Shown one piece after another: positions 37,313-44,316 of a stretch of 64,000 nt of DNA. The stretch is from NCBI GenBank assembly GCA_015055965.1, contig SVHG01000003.1, positions 117,094 through 181,093 of the forward strand. The letters run 5' to 3'. How positions within the stretch are numbered: the first letter of the stretch is position 1; each line of letters opens with the position of its first letter. The notes under the pieces are model-generated. The model did not search any database. It was not told where the DNA came from and saw only the letters and a program-made list of their open reading frames with translations. Both the position numbers and the translations under genes were made by a program. Origin of the DNA: Clostridiales bacterium. GTDB taxonomy: Bacteria > Bacillota > Clostridia > Christensenellales > Borkfalkiaceae.

Positions 37313-39058
37313 TTACACCACAGGCTTAATATTTTTTGCCATAATTATTCCTTCAAAAATTCTTTTACAAATAGGCGCGGCAACCGTAGATCCGTATTGC
37401 CCGCCAACAGGCTCGTCAACTATAACCAACGCCAAATATTTTGGGTTATTTGCGGGAAAAAAACCAACGAACGACATAACGTATTTTCCCATAGCAAGGC
37501 TACCGTTTTCAAACTTTTGCGCAGTTCCGGTCTTACCGCCCACTCTATACCCATCAATAAAGGCTTGCTTACCGCTACCTTCCGCCACAACCCCTTCTAA
37601 GCAGGAAGCAATATAAGCGGAAGCTTTTTCGCTAATTACCCTATTTACCGCAGTAGGATAACTTTTTAATACCCTTTCTTCACCACTAATCACCTCTTGC
37701 AAGAAATAGGGCTTATAATAAACGCCACCGTTAACGGCAGCGCAAACGGCGCTAGCCAGCTGAATAGGCGTGACTGCAATAGTTTGTCCAAAGGCTATTC
37801 TTGCAACGTCACCATCCGTAACGGCAGACTCCGGAAGTAGCATACCCGCCGCTTCCCCTTGAAAATCCACCCCCGTAACCTTGCCAAAGTTAAATCCGTT
37901 AATATATTCGTACATAGTAGATTTACCCAAGCTTAAGCCAATATCTACAAAAATAGGGTTACAACTATTATTTAAAGCAAGCGCAAGGTTCTCGTTAGCG
38001 TGTTTTCCTTTATCGTGCGTGCTCCAGCACTTTATTTTTCTACCCAAAACGTATCTATAACGCGAAGAGGGAAAAATATATTCGGGCGAAAAAGCTTTGG
38101 GATTTCCGTTATAATATTCCTCAATATTAGCGCTTGCCGTAACTACCTTAAAGGTTGAGCCAGGCTCGTATGCGTCACTAAGTATACCGTTTCTACCCAA
38201 ATCCAGTAAGGTTTGAAGATCATCTCTTGGAACTTCGTTTAAATCGAAAGAGGGCTGCTCAGCCAAAGCAAGTATTTTACCCGAAGATGGCTCAAGGACT
38301 ACCACTTTTGCACTTTTAGGGGTATATTCCTGCATAGCAATAGCTATTTGCGCTTCACAAATGAGTTGAATTTCGTAATCAACCGTCAATTTTAAGTCAA
38401 AGCCGTTTTTAGCAGGCAAATAATAAGGCTCTTTTTGCAAATCAACACCGGTTAAATCGCTCTCGTATAATATTTCGCCCTTTTCGCCCCTTAAATAGCT
38501 ATCGTAATATTTTTCCAAGCCAGCTTGTCCAACGCCGTCAGAGGTCAAATAACCAAGCGTTTGACACAAAGCGCTACCGTAAGGATAAACGCGAGTATTA
38601 TCAACCGAAAAGTAAACGCCATCTAAATCGTATTTAGAAAGCTCGTTAATAGCCTCTTTTTCCACCTGACTGGCAATTAAAAGCTCCGATTTATTTTTTG
38701 CAACGATTTTTTCATATAATTCTGCGTAATCCAACTTAAAAAAGGTAGCAAGCGCATCACTTACCGCCTGCGGATTAGAAACGGACCTTGGGCGCACGTA
38801 GACGCTATATGTACCTTTAGAGCCGGCTAAAACAACACCGTTACAGTCAAGAATATCCCCTCTTTTAGGTTTTACGGGCAATTCTCTGGTCCATTGATCA
38901 ACAGCTTTTAAACGCAATTCCTCCCCTTTAATAACGGTAACGTTAAAGGTTTGAGCTAAAATGAGCAAAAAAAGAAAGGTTACTGCAAGAAAACTTGCAA
39001 ATAACCTCTTTCGTAATTTCGTTATTGAAAAATATTTATTTATAGTTAAATCCTCCAC
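37313..39058 (-). CDS. Division-type penicillin-binding protein (FtsI/SpoVD-like)
   Basis: Class B transpeptidase crosslinking septal peptidoglycan. Basic N-terminus and one membrane anchor at about 17-38, a PBP dimer domain (about 50-220), then the transpeptidase domain with SXXK (Ser301 in PGSTFKVV), SXN (NNSCNP) and KTG (Lys509 in GGKTGTAQK). No PASTA domain follows; it ends at NIKPVV. The only standard start codon is a GTG (39056-39058) that overlaps the GGAGG by one base. Eight bases after the GGAGG the in-frame codon is ATA (39041-39043), so the true start is uncertain. Confidence 0.92.
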   Translation of the reverse strand: MEDLTINKYFSITKLRKRLFASFLAVTFLFLLILAQTFNVTVIKGEELRLKAVDQWTRELPVKPKRGDILDCNGVVLAGSKGTYSVYVRPRSVSNPQAVSDALATFFKLDYAELYEKIVAKNKSELLIASQVEKEAINELSKYDLDGVYFSVDNTRVYPYGSALCQTLGYLTSDGVGQAGLEKYYDSYLRGEKGEILYESDLTGVDLQKEPYYLPAKNGFDLKLTVDYEIQLICEAQIAIAMQEYTPKSAKVVVLEPSSGKILALAEQPSFDLNEVPRDDLQTLLDLGRNGILSDAYEPGSTFKVVTASANIEEYYNGNPKAFSPEYIFPSSRYRYVLGRKIKCWSTHDKGKHANENLALALNNSCNPIFVDIGLSLGKSTMYEYINGFNFGKVTGVDFQGEAAGMLLPESAVTDGDVARIAFGQTIAVTPIQLASAVCAAVNGGVYYKPYFLQEVISGEERVLKSYPTAVNRVISEKASAYIASCLEGVVAEGSGKQAFIDGYRVGGKTGTAQKFENGSLAMGKYVMSFVGFFPANNPKYLALVIVDEPVGGQYGSTVAAPICKRIFEGIIMAKNIKPVV

Positions 39059-39082
39059 CAGATTGCGGAGATAGTTAAAATA

Positions 39083-39649
39083 TTAACCTCTTACCATACC
39101 CATTTCTTCAGCCTTACGAAGAACTTCTTCATCAGAGCTAACGAATTCATATTGAGCTTGAAGAGCTTGATTTTCTTCCATTAAGCTTTCGATACGCATT
39201 TCCTGCTCGTTAATGCTTTCGTTCATATTCTTAATAAGTCTGGTATTCATAATGATAAGAGCAAAAATAGTTAAAACTACCAACGCGTAAACAGCAATCA
39301 TAACCTTGCCTTTAGTGTTAATTTTATAAGCAGATTCATCTTCCTCATCAACATCAACGTCAGCGTCGCTAAAATCCTCGTACATATAGCGTCTATCCTT
39401 GTTACCCACGAACTGCATAGTAGTAGAAGAGGGATAAAGGTCGGTTTGGGTAGCTGTAGAAGTAGCGCTTGCAGAACTGATCATTTCTTCAAAATCTGCA
39501 GTTGAAGTCTTAGTTTGGGTATCCCCACGAAGATAATCTTCATCGGTATATGTATTTTTTGATACGGTCATAGCGGGATCGTAATCAACGTAATCATCTG
39601 CGTAACATGTATTATTCTTGTTATTATACTGTTTTTCGTAATTAATCAT
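39083..39649 (-). CDS. ftsL: FtsL/DivIC-like septum protein with long acidic N-terminus
   Basis: 188 residues. The first 115 are hydrophilic, rich in Asp, Ser and Thr, ending in a run of acidic residues (about 93-105). One transmembrane helix lies at about 116-136, followed by a short leucine/glutamate-rich coiled coil (NESINEQEMRIESLMEENQALQAQYEFV). This topology and the place between rsmH and the penicillin-binding protein gene fit FtsL; the cytoplasmic tail is much longer than the usual ~40 residues. Sequence similarity to FtsL is always low, so the call is positional. AAAGGAGAGG precedes the ATG. Confidence 0.75.
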   Translation of the reverse strand: MINYEKQYNNKNNTCYADDYVDYDPAMTVSKNTYTDEDYLRGDTQTKTSTADFEEMISSASATSTATQTDLYPSSTTMQFVGNKDRRYMYEDFSDADVDVDEEDESAYKINTKGKVMIAVYALVVLTIFALIIMNTRLIKNMNESINEQEMRIESLMEENQALQAQYEFVSSDEEVLRKAEEMGMVRG

Positions 39650-39743
39650 ATTCCTCTCCTTTTAAATTTATTCACTTTATAACAACGATTGTTTAATAGT
39701 GTGCAACAATAATGATTAAATTACAATTAATAGTGCGTATTAA

Positions 39744-40676
39744 TTATAACTTTTCGATAACGCGAAGCTTAGCGCTTAAACTGCGCGAATTACCTTCTCT
39801 TTCTACTTCGCTAGCAGTTATCGGTTTTTTGGTAAGGATTTCTACCTTTTTGCTTCTACCGCAAATGCAAACGGGAATAGTTCTATCACAAGTACAACCC
39901 GTAGCTAAGTCAATAAAAGCGTGTTTAACGATTCGGTCTTCAAGTGAATGGAAGGTGATAACCGCAAGCCTTCCGCCTTTTTTAAGTTTATCCGCAATAT
40001 CATGAAGAACCTCATCAAGGCCGGTAAGCTCTCCATTTACCTCTATTCTAATCGCCTGGAAGGTACGTTTTGCGGGGTGACCGTCCTTCTTAAACTTGGC
40101 GGGTATACTCTTTTCAATTATATCAACCAACTCACCGGTTGTGGTAATAGGCTTTTTAGCTCTTTCATTAACGATATTTCTTGCAATATTAGCAGAAAAA
40201 CGCTCTTCACCATACAAATAAAGTATTTCTTTAAGCTTTTTTTCGCTATATTCGTTAACAACCTCGTATGCAGAAAGAGTTGCATCAGAATTCATACGCA
40301 TATCAAGTCGAGCATCACGCGCCATATAAGAAAAACCGCGACTACGCTCGTCTAATTGGTAGCTTGAAACACCTAAATCAAGCAAAGCGCCGTCAATTTC
40401 GTTTATTCCAAGCTCATCAAGTATGAATTTAAAATTTTTAAAATTATCGTGAACTAAGGTAGTTTTGCCCTCAAATTCCTTAAGTCTATCCTTAGCAACG
40501 GCTAAAGCAGTAAGGTCCAAATCGGTTGCGATAAGGCTACCGCCCTTAGATCTTTTTAAAATCTCGTAAGAATGGCCAGAGCCACCTAAAGTTCCGTCAA
40601 AATAAATTCCGGTGGGCTTTAAGTTTAAAGCATCCATACATTCTTCAAGCATAACGGGAACGTGTGAAAATTGCAT
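39744..40676 (-). CDS. rsmH: 16S rRNA (cytosine-1402-N4)-methyltransferase
   Basis: SAM-dependent methyltransferase acting on C1402 of 16S rRNA; formerly mraW. N-terminal HVPVMLEECMDAL, SAM-site FDGTLGGSGHS, GALLDLGVSSYQLD and C-terminal GGRLAVITFHSLEDRIVK are diagnostic. 310 residues, full length. It starts five bases after mraZ. The 94-base spacer to ftsL carries no convincing promoter. Confidence 0.97.
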   Translation of the reverse strand: MQFSHVPVMLEECMDALNLKPTGIYFDGTLGGSGHSYEILKRSKGGSLIATDLDLTALAVAKDRLKEFEGKTTLVHDNFKNFKFILDELGINEIDGALLDLGVSSYQLDERSRGFSYMARDARLDMRMNSDATLSAYEVVNEYSEKKLKEILYLYGEERFSANIARNIVNERAKKPITTTGELVDIIEKSIPAKFKKDGHPAKRTFQAIRIEVNGELTGLDEVLHDIADKLKKGGRLAVITFHSLEDRIVKHAFIDLATGCTCDRTIPVCICGRSKKVEILTKKPITASEVEREGNSRSLSAKLRVIEKL

Positions 40677-40681
40677 AATAA

Positions 40682-41119
40682 TTAACCTTTATTAAGTCTT
40701 TGGTTAAGAATACTCATATTTTCTGCATGAGTTCTCTTATTGCGTCTTTCTTCACGAACCGCTTTGCTCATTAGCGATAATTTATTACCTGCGCCAATGG
40801 TCACAAGGTCTTTTTCTAATTTGGCAAATTCAACTAATACGTCGGGTATTCTGATTCTGCCGTGTTTATCTTCATTAACCTCATAAATAGAGGAAGTATA
40901 TTCAAAAAGAGCTTCCTGCCCTGCTTCATCAAACTCGCTAATACAGCTATAAAGTTTATCAAGCTGTTTTTCTACGACTTCTACAGGCAGAATATTGATA
41001 ATTCCGTCAAGGCCCTTAGAGAAATAAAAAGTACTACCCAAAGCTTCTTTGAAGGGGGTAGGAATTCTTATTCTGTTTTTATCATCCAATTGATGGTTAA
41101 ATTCACCTAAAAATGCCAT
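40682..41119 (-). CDS. mraZ: Transcriptional regulator MraZ
   Basis: DNA-binding repressor of the division and cell wall cluster. Two SpoVT/AbrB-like repeats are visible: FLGEFNHQLDDKNRIRIPTPFKEAL at the start and SIYEVNEDKHGRIRIPDVLVEFAKL in the second half, each with the DxxxRIxIP signature. From ATG 41119 it has 145 residues, the usual size; the open frame extends to 41194, but that would run into the promoter. A GAGG lies 12 bases upstream. Four regularly spaced boxes just upstream are its likely operator. Confidence 0.94.
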   Translation of the reverse strand: MAFLGEFNHQLDDKNRIRIPTPFKEALGSTFYFSKGLDGIINILPVEVVEKQLDKLYSCISEFDEAGQEALFEYTSSIYEVNEDKHGRIRIPDVLVEFAKLEKDLVTIGAGNKLSLMSKAVREERRNKRTHAENMSILNQRLNKG

Positions 41120-41151
41120 GAAAAAACAATACCTCGACTTTTGATGACTAT

Positions 41152-41180
41152 ATGATAACACATTCTTTGCCCAATTGCAA
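41152..41180 (-). promoter_or_regulatory. mraZ / dcw promoter
   Basis: Minus-strand TTGCAA (41175-41180), 17-base spacer, TATCAT (41152-41157), about 30 bases before the mraZ start. Confidence 0.75.
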
Positions 41181-41203
41181 CCATTTTTGAACAATTTTGA
41201 ACA
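41169..41203 (-). promoter_or_regulatory. Candidate MraZ operator: four boxes with a 10-bp period
   Basis: On the minus strand TGTTC, TGTTC, TGGTT and TGGGC begin exactly ten bases apart (41199-41203, 41189-41193, 41179-41183, 41169-41173), overlapping and flanking the -35. MraZ of other bacteria binds tandem TGGGN-like boxes with five-base spacers, the same geometry. Confidence 0.65.
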
Positions 41204-41228
41204 TTTTTTATAAAAAAATTAAAAATTT

Positions 41229-41963
41229 TTAATAAATATCGCTTTGCGATCTTAAAAGATAATAAAAAGCCCTTTTTATTCGCCTTTTGCCTGTCCCGCG
41301 GAAGAAAATTTTGCCCTTTTTGGCTTCATTGTTTAAGAAGGTGATTTCTTTATTAAGTTCGTTGATTAACTCTTCCGTTCCATCAAAAATTTCACAAGTG
41401 GGAAAATGAATTTTAAAAAGGTTAGCTAGATGAATATAGTGCGTACAGCTTAAGTAAATTCTACCCTTTTTTAGCGAAAAATCACTTAAAAAATCCGTGC
41501 TTATATTTTGCAAATTAAATATGTTTTTTTCCACCTCTTCCGCAAGAGATTTAAAAGGTATTACAACATTACCGTTTTTAGCTATTATTCCGCTTAAAAT
41601 CTTGCTTTTTGCAGTTGCAGGCGTGCAAAATATTCTTGTTTTTTCAAGGGGAAAATCTGCTATTTTTTCCACCGGTGGAAGAATGGAAAATATCTTTAAT
41701 TTTTTCTCTTTTTTAATCGCCTCTGCCCCAACCGTTGCTAAGGTGTTGCAAGCAATAACCAAGCAGTCTGCTTTAACGCGTTTTGCAAAACTAATTTTTT
41801 TAAGCAAAAGACTAATAAGCTCTTCTTTACTTTTACTGCCGTAAGGCATATTTTTTAAGTCACTTAAATAGTAAAAGTGGGCGCTTGGGAAGGCCTTAAC
41901 CAACTTAATAAGAACGGCTAATCCCCCAACACCACTATCGCAAACGACCATTTTTTTACTCAT
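41229..41963 (-). CDS. murI: Glutamate racemase
   Basis: Interconverts L- and D-glutamate, supplying MurD. It has the N-terminal DSGVGGLAVL (Asp9, Ser10), PYGSKS at 40-45, first catalytic Cys72 in ACNTLATV, and the second in SCTHYIHL near residue 173. 244 residues is a little short (usual 260-280), and SCTHYIHL departs from the common GCTHYP, but both cysteines are kept. An AAGGAA site lies upstream of the ATG. It ends 110 bases before mraZ with only AT-rich sequence and no terminator hairpin, so some read-through into the dcw cluster is possible. Confidence 0.9.
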   Translation of the reverse strand: MSKKMVVCDSGVGGLAVLIKLVKAFPSAHFYYLSDLKNMPYGSKSKEELISLLLKKISFAKRVKADCLVIACNTLATVGAEAIKKEKKLKIFSILPPVEKIADFPLEKTRIFCTPATAKSKILSGIIAKNGNVVIPFKSLAEEVEKNIFNLQNISTDFLSDFSLKKGRIYLSCTHYIHLANLFKIHFPTCEIFDGTEELINELNKEITFLNNEAKKGKIFFRGTGKRRIKRAFYYLLRSQSDIY

Positions 41964-42071
41964 AAAAGCAATTCCTTGAATAAAATGAATGCTAAAAGTA
42001 AAAAAAATATGATTTTTGAGCTAAAATTATTTAAAATTTTAAAAGGTTTTAATAAAATTGCGTTTTTTTTC

Positions 42072-42100
42072 TTGCATTAAGTTTAATTATATGCTAAAAT
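42072..42100 (+). promoter_or_regulatory. rpsT promoter
   Basis: TTGCAT (42072-42077), 17-base spacer, TAAAAT (42095-42100), about 35 bases before the rpsT start. Confidence 0.7.
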
Positions 42101-42139
42101 ATTATGCAGTTAATTATGTAATTCAAGGAGAAAAATAAA

Positions 42140-42406
42140 GTGCCCAACATTAAATCCGCTATTAAGCGCGTTAACGTAAACAAGAAGAAAAACGAGATCA
42201 ACAAGAGTGCAAAGTCAGAAGTTAAGACCGCTTTAAAGAAATTAAACGCTCTTATCGCTGCTGGTGACGTTGCTGCTTGTGAAGCTTCTTTCAAGGAAGT
42301 TTGCAGTATTTTAGATAAGTCTGTTGCTAAAGGCATCATGCACAAGAATACCGCTGCTAATAAGAAATCAGGTTTTGCTTTAAAGATCAACGCTTTAAAG
42401 GCTTAA
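42140..42406 (+). CDS. rpsT: 30S ribosomal protein S20
   Basis: Small helical, lysine-rich protein binding 16S rRNA. MPNIKSAIKRVNVNKKKNEINKS and the C-terminal HKNTAANKKSGFALKINAL are the S20 signatures; 88 residues is standard. It starts with GTG, preceded by AAGGAG. Single-gene unit with its own promoter and terminator. Confidence 0.97.
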   Translation: MPNIKSAIKRVNVNKKKNEINKSAKSEVKTALKKLNALIAAGDVAACEASFKEVCSILDKSVAKGIMHKNTAANKKSGFALKINALKA

Positions 42407-42426
42407 TTTTAATATGATTATCTTAT

Positions 42427-42461
42427 TCTTCCGCTTACTCGTTTAGGCGGGAGATTTTTTT
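42427..42461 (+). terminator. rpsT terminator
   Basis: Stem TCTTCCGC (42427-42434) / GCGGGAGA (42447-42454) with one G-T wobble, followed by seven T. Confidence 0.9.
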
Positions 42462-42509
42462 GTATAATTTTTTAAATAAAGGTTATCTTTATATAAAAGG
42501 AGAAAAATT

Positions 42510-42818
42510 ATGAAGCCAATTGAATTAAATTTAGAAAATTTTAAGCAAGCAATCGCCTCAGATAAGCCTATATTAGTTGATTTTTGGGCTGTTTGGTGCG
42601 GTCCTTGCAGAATGCTATCCCCTGTTGTAGACGAGGTTGCAGAGCAAGGCGGTAACTTTACCGTTGCAAAGGTTAACGTAGACGAATGCCCTGAAATCGC
42701 AAGAGAATACGGCATTTCTGCAATACCTACCCTATTAGTGTTTAAAAACGGCGAGCTTAAGAATAAAGCCGTTGGTGTTATTTCTAAGGAAGAAATTTTA
42801 AACCTTTTAAACGTTTAA
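42510..42818 (+). CDS. trxA: Thioredoxin
   Basis: Thiol-disulfide oxidoreductase. Active site WCGPC with Cys30 and Cys33 (FWAVWCGPCRML) and the cis-proline loop GISAIPTLLVF. 102 residues, a normal stand-alone thioredoxin in the cytoplasm. AAAGGAG precedes the ATG. It has its own terminator and lies in a short unit after rpsT; a TATAAT near 42463 could be its -10. Confidence 0.96.
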   Translation: MKPIELNLENFKQAIASDKPILVDFWAVWCGPCRMLSPVVDEVAEQGGNFTVAKVNVDECPEIAREYGISAIPTLLVFKNGELKNKAVGVISKEEILNLLNV

Positions 42819-42831
42819 TTTATAACAAAAC

Positions 42832-42870
42832 AAAAACCTAGTATAGGCTATGCTTATACTAGGTTTTTTT
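42832..42870 (+). terminator. trxA terminator (first of three hairpins)
   Basis: Perfect 14-bp stem AAAAACCTAGTATA / TATACTAGGTTTTT with a T tail, 14 bases after the trxA stop. Confidence 0.92.
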
Positions 42871-42880
42871 ATTACAAAAT

Positions 42881-42943
42881 AAACACTTAATAGGTACACA
42901 CAATTACTTTCAACTAACACTTGTACCAATTAAGTGTTTTTTT
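42881..42943. terminator. Second hairpin between trxA and the MFS gene
   Basis: Long inverted repeat 42881-42898 / 42922-42939 (AAACACTTAA...TGTACC core, two-base mismatch), with A and T flanks so it could stop either strand. Confidence 0.7.
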
Positions 42944-42952
42944 CTTTATATC

Positions 42953-42992
42953 AAAAAACACCAATGCAAATTAACGCATCGGTGTTTTTTTG
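42953..42992. terminator. Third hairpin, terminator of the MFS gene
   Basis: Stem AAAAACACC-ATGC / GCAT-GGTGTTTTT with strong A and T flanks, 25 bases from the end of the minus-strand MFS gene. Confidence 0.85.
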
Positions 42993-43016
42993 CTTTAAAA
43001 TAAATCGTGTAAAGAA

Positions 43017-44180
43017 TTATAAAGTATTTTTATTCTTTGTAATGCTAAAAGTCAATTCCAACATAGTAACCATTAACACAACGAAGAATAGCAAGTAAAT
43101 AGGCATAATCTTAAAAGATATTAAATTACCAAGCAAGCCAAAAAGCGGGGGCATAAAGGTAGAGCCAACGTAAGCGCTTGCAATTTGAATACCAATAATA
43201 GCGCCTGAATTTTCCTCGCCAAAATTATAAGGCGTAGAATGGATTATACAGGGATAAATGGGCGCGCACCCAAAACCGATAACAACAAAGCTAATTAAGG
43301 CAATAGTGGGCAAATCAAGGGGCAAAAACAGCCCAACAATACCAACTGTTAGAATAGAAGAGCCAATTATAATCATTCTTCTATCCCCCAACCTATCGGT
43401 AACAAATCCGCTTATAAACCTACCGGCAGTAATACCAATATAGAATAAAGATGCAAAGGTTGAAGCCTGCTCCTTTGCGATATTTTTTACTTGAACGAAG
43501 TACGTGCTAGCCCAATGCATAGCAGTTGCTTCTGCGGCGCAGTAAGCAAAGAATCCTATTAAAAGAAAGGGAACACCCTTGATTTTTAACGCAGAAAATA
43601 TACCAACGCTCTTTTTCTCTTTTGGTTCGGTGGATTTATTCACCTTCCACACGGGCAAGGTTAAAAGCAATAAAATAGCAATACCAAGCTGAATAAAGCC
43701 CACGGTACGGTAACCGTTGTTCCAAACGCTGTTTGTTAAAGCGTAACCCATAATAAACGGGCTTATAATAGTTCCCACGCCCCAAAATGAATGAAGCCAG
43801 CTCATATGCTTTGCCTTGTAATGCAAGGCAATATAGTTATTTAAAGCCGCATCTATAGAGCCGGCACCAAGCCCGTAAGGTATAGCAAAAAGAATAAGCA
43901 TATAAAACTTAGTGCAAAAAGAAAACCCAAACAGCGCAAACACCGTTAGAAAAACGCTTGCCACCGTTACTGCCCTTGTTCCAAGCTTTTGGGTTATTTT
44001 ATGCGAAAATAGGCTAGAAATTATTGTTCCAAAAGAAATTATCATAGAAATAATCCCCATGTAAGAAATAGGAACGTTAAACGCCGTATGCATAACAACC
44101 CAGCCAGAGCCCAACAAAGAATCCGGCAACCCTAAACTAATAAACGCAATATATATTAATGCAAGTAATAATCCGTACAT
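43017..44180 (-). CDS. Major facilitator superfamily transporter
   Basis: 387-residue polytopic transporter with about twelve helices in two halves. The N-terminal half has the conserved loop around MIISFGTIISSLFSHKITQKLGTRAVT (loop 2-3 signature GxxxxRxG-like), and its counterpart in the second half is FISGFVTDRLGDRRMIIIG. The overall style, with GAGSIDAALNNYIALHYKAKHMSWLHSFWGVG, resembles FucP/sugar-type MFS carriers, but the substrate cannot be read. AAAGGAAGG precedes the ATG. Single-gene unit convergent with trxA. Confidence 0.88.
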   Translation of the reverse strand: MYGLLLALIYIAFISLGLPDSLLGSGWVVMHTAFNVPISYMGIISMIISFGTIISSLFSHKITQKLGTRAVTVASVFLTVFALFGFSFCTKFYMLILFAIPYGLGAGSIDAALNNYIALHYKAKHMSWLHSFWGVGTIISPFIMGYALTNSVWNNGYRTVGFIQLGIAILLLLTLPVWKVNKSTEPKEKKSVGIFSALKIKGVPFLLIGFFAYCAAEATAMHWASTYFVQVKNIAKEQASTFASLFYIGITAGRFISGFVTDRLGDRRMIIIGSSILTVGIVGLFLPLDLPTIALISFVVIGFGCAPIYPCIIHSTPYNFGEENSGAIIGIQIASAYVGSTFMPPLFGLLGNLISFKIMPIYLLFFVVLMVTMLELTFSITKNKNTL

Positions 44181-44267
44181 ATTAGCCTTCCTTTAATAGC
44201 AAAACAACAACTTAAAGCATTATATCACAAAGCCCCAAAAATTACAAACCTTTTTACCATAAAAGAA

Positions 44268-44303
44268 AAACCCAAAGGGAATTTCTCCCTTCGGGTTTTT
44301 GTG
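44268..44303 (-). terminator. Terminator after the giant lipoprotein gene
   Basis: Stem AAAAACCC-AAGGGA / TCCCTT-GGGTTTTT, 14 bases past the stop codon; strong in both directions. Confidence 0.9.
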
Positions 44304-44316
44304 TTGTTGTACTTTG

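Noticed and set aside
42881..42992. CRISPR-like or tandem repeat array after trxA
   Set aside because: The three hairpins share no sequence with each other; they are separate terminator-type structures.
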